Under the pieces are notes generated by a model that saw only the letters and a program-made list of their open reading frames with translations, made no database searches and was not told the origin of the DNA. The translations under genes and the position numbers were made by a program. 64,000 nt of DNA from contig CAZIUI010000004.1 in the NCBI GenBank assembly GCA_964542585.1, forward strand, positions 62,001 through 126,000, read 5' to 3'. Source of the stretch: CAYYUA01 sp964542585 (GTDB taxonomy: Bacteria > Bacteroidota > Bacteroidia > CAILMK01 > CAYYUA01). Below, piece after piece: positions 36,701-44,550 of this stretch; within the stretch, counting starts at the first letter, position 1; each line of letters starts with the position of its first letter.

Positions 36701-37471
36701 TAATAAACCAGTGGCGTGGTTAAGGTGAAAGCCGGCTGGTGATTTTTTGTCTTTATTTGGGAAACCCTCAAACCTTAGCGGCATTTGAGGATTGTAGGGA
36801 TTAACCCATTTGAGCGATTGATTAAGGCCTTTTTTAGGCTTTACCAATTCATACCTGACAGAATCAATATGATCTTGATCTCTTGAAAATTGCGTATTGC
36901 CTAGCAATAGCTGGGCTGGTTTTCCATTACAATAAGTAAATCCAGGGATGGATTGGAAAGCATTCTTGCTTACACCCTTTGCTTTACATTTATTAACCCA
37001 AGCTGAAGTGTAAAGATTCTTTTGGTTTTGATTTTTAAGGGTGGTTAAAGCGGTTGGTCTACAGCAATTTTGGTAAGCAAAAGCAATGCGGCAACAGTTG
37101 ATAGCGGTTAGATCCACCAAGTAGGTAGCCTCAACAGCTTTAAAGCCACGATCACTTACGGATTCATTGTTTTTGCATGTATCAGCCTTACAAGCCGTGC
37201 AGTATTTTGAACACGAGGGGGAATGAAGCTTCCGTTTAACTTGCAATCGCTGAATAGGGGGTGTTAATCGCTGTTGGTGGTCTTTACACCTGATTTCAGG
37301 CGTGGGAGGAACCAATTCTTCACCACTGCATTCTCTGAAGACCTTTACCGAAACATGAAAGCTATCAATGCCAACATTTTCCCAAGAGATACGAGATCCC
37401 AATAGATGAGAAGCAGTTATTATTTGCGGTAAACTAAAGACAAGTATTAAAATTATTAGTTTACGCCACAT
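33716..37471 (-). CDS. Second giant T9SS type B surface protein, paralogue of its neighbour
   Basis: 1251 residues. Signal peptide (LIILILVFSLPQIITA), then SHLLGSRISWENVGIDSFHV, which clearly resembles the start of the downstream protein. It has a more basic, Lys-rich composition and an extra Cys cluster near residue 90 (SCSKYCTACKADTC). Related Ig-like beta modules follow, and a type B sorting domain at the end (YIPSAFTPNGDGNNDKFTV... GTFKLIR). No clear PKD 'W.FGDG' module is seen. It lies 126 nt upstream of the related gene on the same strand, so the pair arose by tandem duplication and diverged strongly. Confidence 0.85.
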   Translation of the reverse strand: MWRKLIILILVFSLPQIITASHLLGSRISWENVGIDSFHVSVKVFRECSGEELVPPTPEIRCKDHQQRLTPPIQRLQVKRKLHSPSCSKYCTACKADTCKNNESVSDRGFKAVEATYLVDLTAINCCRIAFAYQNCCRPTALTTLKNQNQKNLYTSAWVNKCKAKGVSKNAFQSIPGFTYCNGKPAQLLLGNTQFSRDQDHIDSVRYELVKPKKGLNQSLKWVNPYNPQMPLRFEGFPNKDKKSPAGFHLNHATGLLAFIPTRKQSTTVAIEAKCYQNGSLIGAQTQDFALKTINCKANKNPDLKGFSSNTSYSDSLITCAGDTAFLKLHAEDPNIQDTLITSIDWEKLPGKLLSKNRQFLANNKTAWTFKWLPDDTINQRVGLDFYATVKDQHCPFNGTDRKKLHLEVLPEPSTSFETKVEQCRTITAKAEKTLPSSFKQQWWLGGNKASNERQFKFDWQNSGERLLRHRISAGECQVSSTSTLDLGALAEVKGQIPTYCAGDTVNLQAKKPSYIGKNQTLIYQWLEKSGQLITKGANFRRSLNSTKKVKLLVTLKGKGGSTVCKDTTSYTIRIREFPAIKFDPIPAICGNKDSLNLNKFVKPSNGEWFINEELIEKGWLKPPEEKSGSHNLKYRLIDSLNKCTTSKQTPITIKPVRKVEAFSDTAICKRNKALVLPTTTGQGTFNWTGRGLFNVNQGLIFAPAKADLPVDTYKLKAIFTPDDEQGCSYDDTFEVALFQEAQFKFPQQELCPYDSLIPESFSNMPEGGYWETQANNFDIEKSEIQRKPQDSGIYAANYYLNGNCRLTSNVDFKLVPEKPLAINVQAFEQQPLCTNQDKVALEAKPSGGNWHGRGVNKEQEFQPSKAGSGHHLIAYEYPHKKTSCFSRTADTVHINSNPVIDYKRSKLSICPGKRVFKDQWLLKNQTNITSYFKPTLTTDAHLPVVGKDSFKLNIQKPLQLPDSTFLITKALPQKGCEASTDSILLIKRSKPDFSIIHKGTRKACEFVQGRLKLQSKDSLKSIQWRINNKFSSERSLFYNLGRKGTHNLGIIASNQFGCVDSSWNAGYFQVLEKPTARFTVNKQKLYLPERVHLKGAPRSADLHKWEVKKDQKTLAEIKGQKISYNPLNTGNYTVKHMVKTEKRCIDTSVNDEAFKVLRKPIVYIPSAFTPNGDGNNDKFTVKGQNITDFHLEIFSRSGALLYQSSSYNDHGWNGQFQGSMLPSGSYWYALSIRGALGEKQTYSGTFKLIR

Positions 37472-37653
37472 TTCAAATGAACTTTAAACTCAAAGATAAC
37501 AAAAACTTAAAGCCTTAAATCGTTTCTAAATGTCCTTATAGAAGTATTCCTGTGGAACCCAAAAAAGTAACCTGCGTAATTTTAGGTATTGCTTCTAAAA
37601 GAGGAATTTTTATTGATCCAAGGAAAATGGAGGCTAGTAGAGGGAAACGGGAA

Positions 37654-37678
37654 TAAAAAAAAGGACCCGAAGGTCCTT
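37654..37678 (-). terminator. Rho-independent terminator after the initiator tRNA
   Basis: On the minus strand AAGGACC-TTCG-GGTCCTT, a perfect 7-bp stem capped by a C(UUCG)G tetraloop, followed by a run of T. Starts 8 nt after the tRNA. Confidence 0.9.
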
Positions 37679-37685
37679 AAAGAAG

Positions 37686-37758
<73 letters not shown>

Positions 37759-37886
37759 ATATGTGTTAACGATTTTTTCAAATTGCAATGCAAAGGTATA
37801 AATACACGCCTTTTTACAAAATCTTGAAGTTGTTGAACTATTGTATCAATGGTGCATTTAGCCCGTAGCAGCGCTGTCAAAAATCC

Positions 37887-37894
37887 TAAATTTG
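37887..37894 (+). promoter_or_regulatory. Candidate -7 element for the DUF2911 gene
   Basis: TAAATTTG, exact TAnnTTTG match, 29 nt before the ATG at 37924. No clean TTTG -33 at the right distance. Confidence 0.45.
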
Positions 37895-37923
37895 AACGTT
37901 AAACCTTTAAACAGTAATAGATT

Positions 37924-38910
37924 ATGCGATTTTTAGGAGTTTTTACAGTTGTGGCTGTGTTAACAACTGCCTGCGGTTCTGATCAAAAGCAATCAGACCA
38001 AACAAAACAAGAATCCAGTCAAGCCTCCAAAAAGCAGGCTTCTTCTGATTCTCTGAAGGATAATAAGAAAGATGGGGATAAAGGAAATGAGGTAACGATC
38101 CGCTTTCCTGAAGTAAGCCCCAAAAGTGAAGCCACTCAAATGGTCGGGATTAATAAGATCTCGATAGAATATTACAGGCCATCTGTATCTGATCCTGAAA
38201 CGGGGGAGAAAAGGAAAATTTGGGGAAAACTCGTTCCTTATGGAAAACGCTGGCGAACAGGTGCTAATGACAGAACTAAGATCAGCTTTAGCCATGATGT
38301 AGAAATTCAAGGGCAAAAGCTAGAAGCTGGCACTTATTCGGTTTTTACCATTCCGGGGAAGGATCAGTGGACCATTATATTCAATAATCAGCTTAAGGGT
38401 AGCCCGATGTCCGCTTATGATAAATCCAAAGACGCGCTTAGGGTAAAAGCTGAGCCCAAGAAAGCCCCTTTTCATGAAATGATGACTTTTGATTTCAAAA
38501 ATGTAACCGATAGCACTGCTAATATCCAGCTAGCCTGGAAAAGAACAAGGGTTCCTTTTAATATCAGCACGAACACCAGTAAACAAATCATGGCTATGAT
38601 GAATAAAGCTGTTGATAACGCTGGGAAAGATGACTGGCAGGTTTACAGTAAATGTGCCGGTTACCTGGCTGGTAAGGAAATGAAACTCAAAAAAGCCAAA
38701 TCCTGGGTTAACAAGTCCTTGGACATAAAAGAACATTGGCGGAATACCTGGACCAAAGCTGAAGTTATGCGTGCAAGTGGAAAGGTCTCAAAGGCTATTT
38801 CCCTTACAGAAAAGGCACTGGAAATTGGTGAGAAGGCCGGAATGCCAGGCGGCTACAAAGATTACATGAAAGATGAATTAAAGGATATGAAGGAAGAAGC
38901 TAAAACATAG
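37924..38910 (+). CDS. DUF2911 lipoprotein with C-terminal helical repeats
   Basis: 328 residues. Lipoprotein signal (FTVVAVLTTAC, Cys19), then a very Lys/Ser/Gln-rich linker (about 20-60). The DUF2911 domain (about 75-215) contains SIEYYRPSV, GKLVPYGKRWRTGAND and YSVFTIPGKDQWTIIFN. The last ~110 residues look like two TPR-type helical hairpins (AKSWVNKSLDIKEHWRNTW; AISLTEKALEIGEKAG). Widespread in Bacteroidota; no known biochemical role. Followed by a strong bidirectional terminator. Confidence 0.82.
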   Translation: MRFLGVFTVVAVLTTACGSDQKQSDQTKQESSQASKKQASSDSLKDNKKDGDKGNEVTIRFPEVSPKSEATQMVGINKISIEYYRPSVSDPETGEKRKIWGKLVPYGKRWRTGANDRTKISFSHDVEIQGQKLEAGTYSVFTIPGKDQWTIIFNNQLKGSPMSAYDKSKDALRVKAEPKKAPFHEMMTFDFKNVTDSTANIQLAWKRTRVPFNISTNTSKQIMAMMNKAVDNAGKDDWQVYSKCAGYLAGKEMKLKKAKSWVNKSLDIKEHWRNTWTKAEVMRASGKVSKAISLTEKALEIGEKAGMPGGYKDYMKDELKDMKEEAKT

Positions 38911-38935
38911 CTTTTAGCCTTTTAAGTCTTTAGCT

Positions 38936-38978
38936 AAACCGCTCATTATCTAAAATTATTCAATGAGCGGTTTTTTTT
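38936..38978. terminator. Bidirectional rho-independent terminator
   Basis: AAACCGCTCATT ... AATGAGCGGTTT form a 12-bp perfect stem with a 14-nt loop, flanked by T-run on the right. It sits between the convergent DUF2911 gene and the SNF2 helicase gene. Confidence 0.88.
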
Positions 38979-41952
38979 ATTCTAATAACATTTCAACATC
39001 ATCCCTTGTAAGCTGATAACTTAGCTGTTGATTGGTTTGGATAACTTCCTTAACCAGCTCAGATTTTTCTTCCTGTAATTTTAGAATTTTTTCTTCAATC
39101 GTTCCTTTGGTTATAAACTTGTAAGCAATAACCCGTTTGTCCTGGCCTATTCTATGAGCGCGGTTAATGGCTTGTGATTCTGTGGCTGGGTTCCACCAGG
39201 GATCAGCTATGAAAACATAGTCCGCTTCCACCAAATTCAAACCAACGCCACCTGCCTTTAGGGAGATAAGAAAAACGGGTTTATCAGGATCTTGTCTAAA
39301 ATCTTGAATGATGGCTTCCCGGTTTTTGGCGCTACCTGTAAGCATGGCGTAGCCAATACTTTTTTGGTCTAAAGAGGCTTTCAAAAAGTTTAGGTGCCTC
39401 ACAAATTGGGAAAAGACAAGGATCTTATGGTTGGATGCTGCTAGCTCTGCAACTTTTTGTAAGATTTCCTCAAACTTACTGGCCTCGCAGTCGTAGGAAT
39501 TATTGACAAGTTGAGGATGATTAGAGGCCAACCGAAGCTGCGTAATACCCCTTAAGATCATGAATTGAGATTGCTTTAAACCGTAATAATCTACGTTGCC
39601 AAGGATCTGATTACGATAATACGATTTGATGCGGTCATACTCTTGCTGTTGCGCATCATTCATGATGCAATAGTGGGTTTTCTCGGTTAATTCCGGTAAC
39701 TCTTCGGAAATCTCCTCTTTAGTTCTGCGTAATAAAAATGGCTTGATTAAAACCCGGAGCTTATCGCGTGTAGCCTCATCTTTACTTTTTTCAATAGGAA
39801 TAACGTAGGTCTTTTTGAAAAAACGGTAACTACCTAAAAGGCCGGGATTCAAAAAGGCCATCTGAGACCACAGGTCTATTAAACTGTTTTCAATGGGGGT
39901 TCCCGTAAGTACTAGCCTGTAACGGGTATTTAATTGCTTAACAGTAGAAGCCGATTTAGAGGACGGATTTTTTATTACCTGACTCTCATCCAGTATGATG
40001 TAGTTGAACTGATACCGTTCCAACAATTTACGGTCATTCCGGGCTAAACCATAGGTTGTAAGAATCACATCATAGTGCTCAAACCAGCGGATGAGGTCAC
40101 CCCGGTCGTTACCGGTGTAAACAAGGCAACTCAACTGCGGGGTGAACTTTAATATTTCAGCACGCCAATTGTGCAATAGGGAGGCCGGCATGATGACCAA
40201 ATTCATGCGGCCTTTATTTTTCCTTTGATATTGGTCATCTGCTAATGCTTCGGTCTCTTCTTTGTCTTTTAGAAGTACAGCTAGGGTTTGGAGGGTTTTG
40301 CCTAAGCCCATATCATCTGCCAGGCAGCCTCCAAATCCTTGTTCTCGTAAGAACATTAGCCAATTATAGCCTGTACGTTGGTAATCCCTTAAGGTGACAT
40401 TGAGGGTGCTTGGTAGGGGTTTATTTTCCTCCTCCTTGGCCTCTAAATTCCTCAGTGCCTCGATGTAAGATCCATTGTTTAGCGCTTTACCATTGCCCCC
40501 TTCGCCCTCTAGGAGACGGTAGTGATGCTTGCGTAGGTGCAGAATATCTTCATTACCGGTAACCGACAGGAATTCAAACAAATCCGAATACTGACTAAAC
40601 CAACTTTCAGGCAATAAAGCAACTTCCCCGGAAGGTAACGGATATTCCCGTATTCCTTGCTCTATGTAGGGCTTAAGCCATAAAAAAGGTATGCTGTAAT
40701 TGCCAAAGTAAACCCTAGCCTGAACATCAAACCAATCCCTATCCTTTGGGTTGTCTGATAGATCCATCACTAACTCAGGTGTTCCAACGTAAAACTGGGT
40801 TTCTGCTTGTGATTGATAGATGGTAAAGCCCGAGGCTTCCAGCTCTATTTTACAAGCTTTCAGCCAATCCAATAAAGGCTGAAACAGTGCCACATCAGAT
40901 GTAGAAGGGCGATAGGCCTCCTGGCCGTGAGGATTGCTTGGACTAAAATAGGAATCGCGATAATTGATCAGGCCTCGCTGTTGGAGTTGTTCTAAATGGT
41001 TTTTTTCAACATTAAAATTCCTTTCAACCTTTGAAAAATGATAGGTGTCTCCTGATTCGTCTAAGCTCAACTTGAAATTACGCTGTTCATGAGCATAAAA
41101 AGTAGTCTCATCCCCATACTCAAAGGTTAGTATAAATGCGGGGTTCCCTGCTAGATCCCTGGAAAGGCTAAGCACAGGATCAGGTAACGGTGTTTTTTTC
41201 CGGATACTAAAACCAGAAGCTTCTACATAGTGATTTTCTAAAACCTGCGGAATGAATTTGCGATAGAACTCTGGTTCTGAACGGGAAGGTATTTGTAAGC
41301 TACCTCTTTTTAAGAAAGGTTTTAGCTTTTTCCCATCTAGCTTATCAGAAAACGAAAGCAGGTTATTATTGACTAAGGCCCAACATGGTTTTACGGTAAT
41401 TAAGCGTGATTTTTCATCACAAAGTTTGATGAGGCCGAGGTCAGACTGCCTGATTGTAGGGTAATAAATGGTTCCTTGCTCTCGCTTTTTAAAATGAAAA
41501 TGGACAGATGCTTCTTCTGATTTGACCGTAACTACTTCTGAAGTAGGATTACCACTCCGGCTATTGATGTATAACCAGCCATGCTCCTCCTGGATGAGCT
41601 TTAGAACATAAGCCACACGTTTATCCAGAAAAGGTTGTACAACTTGCTCTTTGAAATCCTCTGATAGTCCAACCTTTAAGAATTCAGCAGGTCGGTTTTT
41701 ATTTTTTTTACCAAATCGCTTAGCCAGAGCTTGATGTGAATATTCATCCATGACTTTAATTAATTCCTCATCTACAGGCGCCAAACGCTTGTAGAAGCTG
41801 TAGATGTTGCTTTCATGGATACGCTGGTAGGATAGCGTGGGGTTTCCAACCTCATTCAATTGTACAACAAAAGGCTCTACAACAGCCCCCACCTGGGAAA
41901 ATGGATTAAGGCTATAAACCAGTTTAAATGATTGATTTACTTGAACTGCCAC
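38977..41952 (-). CDS. SNF2-family DNA-dependent ATPase/helicase
   Basis: A 991-residue Swi2/Snf2-type ATPase. The motor occupies about residues 515-985: motif I (DDMGLGKTLQT, ~546-556), motif Ia (VIMPASLLHNW), motif II as DESQ (655-658, LDESQVIKN) in place of the usual DEAH/DEAQ, motif III (RLVLTGTPIENSL), motif V (KAGGVGLNLVEADYV) and motif VI (QAINRAHRIGQ). The N-terminal half (1-510) has no domain I can name and does not show a SWIM zinc finger. Similar bacterial proteins (HepA/RapA group or generic 'DEAD/DEAH helicase') are thought to act in transcription or DNA repair; role not proven. Confidence 0.9.
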   Translation of the reverse strand: MAVQVNQSFKLVYSLNPFSQVGAVVEPFVVQLNEVGNPTLSYQRIHESNIYSFYKRLAPVDEELIKVMDEYSHQALAKRFGKKNKNRPAEFLKVGLSEDFKEQVVQPFLDKRVAYVLKLIQEEHGWLYINSRSGNPTSEVVTVKSEEASVHFHFKKREQGTIYYPTIRQSDLGLIKLCDEKSRLITVKPCWALVNNNLLSFSDKLDGKKLKPFLKRGSLQIPSRSEPEFYRKFIPQVLENHYVEASGFSIRKKTPLPDPVLSLSRDLAGNPAFILTFEYGDETTFYAHEQRNFKLSLDESGDTYHFSKVERNFNVEKNHLEQLQQRGLINYRDSYFSPSNPHGQEAYRPSTSDVALFQPLLDWLKACKIELEASGFTIYQSQAETQFYVGTPELVMDLSDNPKDRDWFDVQARVYFGNYSIPFLWLKPYIEQGIREYPLPSGEVALLPESWFSQYSDLFEFLSVTGNEDILHLRKHHYRLLEGEGGNGKALNNGSYIEALRNLEAKEEENKPLPSTLNVTLRDYQRTGYNWLMFLREQGFGGCLADDMGLGKTLQTLAVLLKDKEETEALADDQYQRKNKGRMNLVIMPASLLHNWRAEILKFTPQLSCLVYTGNDRGDLIRWFEHYDVILTTYGLARNDRKLLERYQFNYIILDESQVIKNPSSKSASTVKQLNTRYRLVLTGTPIENSLIDLWSQMAFLNPGLLGSYRFFKKTYVIPIEKSKDEATRDKLRVLIKPFLLRRTKEEISEELPELTEKTHYCIMNDAQQQEYDRIKSYYRNQILGNVDYYGLKQSQFMILRGITQLRLASNHPQLVNNSYDCEASKFEEILQKVAELAASNHKILVFSQFVRHLNFLKASLDQKSIGYAMLTGSAKNREAIIQDFRQDPDKPVFLISLKAGGVGLNLVEADYVFIADPWWNPATESQAINRAHRIGQDKRVIAYKFITKGTIEEKILKLQEEKSELVKEVIQTNQQLSYQLTRDDVEMLLE

Positions 41953-42058
41953 CTTTTTCGTTTTAAGTCAAACACACAAATGTACACCATAAATAAGATA
42001 TAGCGATGAAAACAAACTTCAAGATTCCTTAAGTACGAAAAAATGATTAGAATTTTTG

Positions 42059-42862
42059 CTAAAAAGATATAAAACCATCAAAAACATGCCTTGCTGGACC
42101 AGTAATGGTTATGAAAGATGCTTGAAAAGGTTCAAAGCTCCTTATATGGTATTCTATGGTGAGAGTGCCGCCTTCCGTTTCTACGTGAACCGGCCCTGTA
42201 GCTTTTTTCTGCTGATAGGCATAGCCCAGGGCCGCGGCTACTACACCTGTTCCACATGATAAAGTTTCATCTTCCACGCCCCTTTCATAAGTCCTAACAT
42301 ATAGGTAATTAGGATGCTTTTCGCCAATAAAATTTACATTTATGCCTTTTTCTTTAAATGCCTGGTCATACCGAATATATCCTCCGGCTGAACCAACGTC
42401 TTTTTCTTTGATGGTCCTTGGATCATCAAAAACCAGATAATGAGGAGATCCTGTGTCGAGTATGAACCCCGTATTATCCGCTTTCATGCCTGTAACTGAT
42501 TGCATGGTTAAAGTGATAGACTGATCCTCATTTACGGATGCTTTATGCCATCCATCTGCAGCAGTGAAATACAATTCACGGCTGTTACTATATCCTTTGT
42601 TCCAGGCAAAATGAGCAAAACAACGCCCACCATTCCCGCACATGGAAGCTAATCCGCCATCCGCATTGTAATAAACCATTTCTAGCTCATGCTCCTCACT
42701 TATCCGCAATAGGATCAATCCATCAGCACCAATGCCATACCGCCGGTGGCATAACCAGGCTACAAGCTCTTTTTTGGAAGCCGGAAAAGTACCCTTAGGG
42801 TCTTCAATTAGTATAAAATCGTTACCAGTACCCTGGTATTTGAAAAAGGAAGTTTTTTCCAA
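42059..42862 (-). CDS. dapF: Diaminopimelate epimerase
   Basis: Converts LL- to meso-diaminopimelate for lysine and peptidoglycan. I place the start at TTG 42862, giving (M)EKTSFFKYQGTGNDF directly, 267 residues, the normal family length. An ATG at 42919 adds 19 residues lying within the promoter. The two catalytic cysteines are C75 (ASMCGNGGRC) and C203 (ETLSCGTGVV), each flanked by the family motifs. RYGIGADGLI is also conserved. Divergent from the HtrA-type protease gene. Confidence 0.95.
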   Translation of the reverse strand: MEKTSFFKYQGTGNDFILIEDPKGTFPASKKELVAWLCHRRYGIGADGLILLRISEEHELEMVYYNADGGLASMCGNGGRCFAHFAWNKGYSNSRELYFTAADGWHKASVNEDQSITLTMQSVTGMKADNTGFILDTGSPHYLVFDDPRTIKEKDVGSAGGYIRYDQAFKEKGINVNFIGEKHPNYLYVRTYERGVEDETLSCGTGVVAAALGYAYQQKKATGPVHVETEGGTLTIEYHIRSFEPFQASFITITGPARHVFDGFISF

Positions 42863-42887
42863 GATTGTTGCATTAATCCATAAACTG

Positions 42888-42895
42888 CAAAAATA
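42888..42895 (-). promoter_or_regulatory. Candidate -7 element of dapF
   Basis: Minus strand reads TATTTTTG, exact TAnnTTTG, 25 nt before the TTG start at 42862 and downstream of the ATG at 42919. This supports the short TTG start. No convincing -33 partner. Confidence 0.45.
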
Positions 42896-42984
42896 CAAAG
42901 CTTTATCGCCCTTCTCCACAGCATTTGTAAATAAGGTTCAGCTAAGGTAGGCACAGTTGTTGAAATTATTTAACTAAAAACTCT

Positions 42985-44481
42985 ATGGCTCAACTCAATG
43001 TCAAAACCATACTTGTGATGTTGGCAGCTGCCATTACTGGCGGTATTGTTAGTTTAGGGGGATATACCCTTTTAGCGGAAAAGCAGCCAACAAAAAAAGT
43101 TATTTACAAAGACACGGTTACTGATAAAGCTCTTAACAAAAAATCCGGTACTGGTACAAGTGCCAAGTTAACCGATTATAAACTACGGGATAAAAGCAGT
43201 AAAATTCCCTCTTTCAATTTTAAGGGCGTATCTAAGAAGGTGCTTCCAACCGTTGTTCACATTAAAACAAGCATAAAAGTACAACGAGGTCAAAGCCGCC
43301 TACCGTTTTTTGATAAGTTTCCAAGAATGCGCAAAGGGTCTGGCTCAGGGGTCATTTACAACGAAAAAGGTTACATTATAACTAACAACCACGTAGTTGA
43401 AAATGCATCTAAAATCAAGGTAACGCTTCACAACAAACGAACTTACGAGGCAGACATTGTAGGAACGGATAAGTCAACGGACCTGGCAGTACTTAAAATT
43501 GACGCAGACAAACTAAAAGCTGTGGACATCGGCAATTCTGATAAACTTTCAATTGGTGAATGGGTTTTAGCGGTCGGGAATCCTTTCAACCTTACCAGTA
43601 CCATAACAGCAGGTATTGTCAGTGCTAAGGCCAGAAACCTTAACCTGCTTGGAGGTGGAACGCACATAGAAAGTTTTATCCAAACTGATGCAGCTGTCAA
43701 TCCCGGTAATAGTGGTGGAGCTTTGGTCAATTCAAATGGGGATTTAATAGGGATCAATACAGCCATAGCGTCCAAGACTGGAGAATATGCCGGTTACGCC
43801 TTTGCTATCCCCACTTCCATTGTCACCAAGGTAGCAGACGATATTATTAAATATGGGGATGTAAAAAGAGGTTTCCTGGGCGTTTCTATTAGGAATGTGA
43901 ATGATAAGATTGCTGACAAGAAGAATCTAGATAATATACGGGGTGCGCTAGTTGCTGGTTTAATGGAAAACAGTGCTGCCCGTAAAGCAGGAATTCAAAA
44001 AGGTGATGTTGTAATCAGCATCAATGGTGAAATGATTAACTCTGTCCCTGAGCTTCAAGCTATTATTGGCCAAAAGCATCCAGGGGATCAAGTTAAAGTC
44101 ACCGTTTTAAGAGATGGAGAAAAAATCACTAAAAAGGTAACCCTGACAAATAAAAATGGTGCTCCCAGAATTGTAGAAAAAGAAAACAAGGAAAAAATAA
44201 ACAAGAATATCGGGGCCAAACTCAAACCTTTAAGTGCTGAAACTAAAACCCGTTTGGATATCGGCTTTGGCGTTAGGGTTGCTGAAGTGAAGGGAGGTAA
44301 ATTTGCAGAAGTTGGAATTCCGGAAGACTTCATTATCATGAAAATCAACAACGCCAAGGTTGATAAACCAAAAGATGTATACCAAATAATAAATCGCATT
44401 AAACAAAAAGACGGTGGGATTTTGATCAAAGGCCTGAATCCTGATGGCTCAAAAGGATACTACGGATTTGGCCTTCAATAA
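42985..44481 (+). CDS. degP: HtrA/DegP-family serine protease with two PDZ domains
   Basis: Periplasmic quality-control protease/chaperone. 498 residues. Hydrophobic N-terminus (TILVMLAAAITGGIVSLGG) acts as signal or anchor. The trypsin-like domain has catalytic H136 (TNNHVVEN), D166 (STDLAVLK) and S243 (NPGNSGGALV). PDZ1 is about 285-385 (KRGFLGVSIR; KAGIQKGDVVISINGE) and PDZ2 about 405-498 (FAEVGIPEDFIIMKINN). Divergent from dapF with about 120 nt between the starts; no SD or sigma-E-like site is obvious. Terminator downstream. Confidence 0.93.
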   Translation: MAQLNVKTILVMLAAAITGGIVSLGGYTLLAEKQPTKKVIYKDTVTDKALNKKSGTGTSAKLTDYKLRDKSSKIPSFNFKGVSKKVLPTVVHIKTSIKVQRGQSRLPFFDKFPRMRKGSGSGVIYNEKGYIITNNHVVENASKIKVTLHNKRTYEADIVGTDKSTDLAVLKIDADKLKAVDIGNSDKLSIGEWVLAVGNPFNLTSTITAGIVSAKARNLNLLGGGTHIESFIQTDAAVNPGNSGGALVNSNGDLIGINTAIASKTGEYAGYAFAIPTSIVTKVADDIIKYGDVKRGFLGVSIRNVNDKIADKKNLDNIRGALVAGLMENSAARKAGIQKGDVVISINGEMINSVPELQAIIGQKHPGDQVKVTVLRDGEKITKKVTLTNKNGAPRIVEKENKEKINKNIGAKLKPLSAETKTRLDIGFGVRVAEVKGGKFAEVGIPEDFIIMKINNAKVDKPKDVYQIINRIKQKDGGILIKGLNPDGSKGYYGFGLQ

Positions 44482-44514
44482 GGGCTGATGCTCAAAATGC
44501 CATAACTTATGCCT

Positions 44515-44550
44515 AAAGCCTGGCTTGCCTTTCCGCATGCCGGGCTTTTT
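44515..44550. terminator. Rho-independent terminator between degP and radA
   Basis: AAAGCCTGGC...GCCGGGCTTT stem (one G-T pair) with a 14-nt loop and T-run. Convergent genes; the A-run at 44555 also lets it work for radA. Confidence 0.7.

Noticed and set aside
38977..41952. Defence island with SNF2 helicase (DISARM- or DndE-like)
   Set aside because: No methyltransferase, PLD, DUF1998 or Dnd partner nearby; neighbours are dapF, degP and radA.
42056..42259. Plus-strand frame across the 3' end of dapF
   Set aside because: Shadow of the minus-strand dapF coding region.
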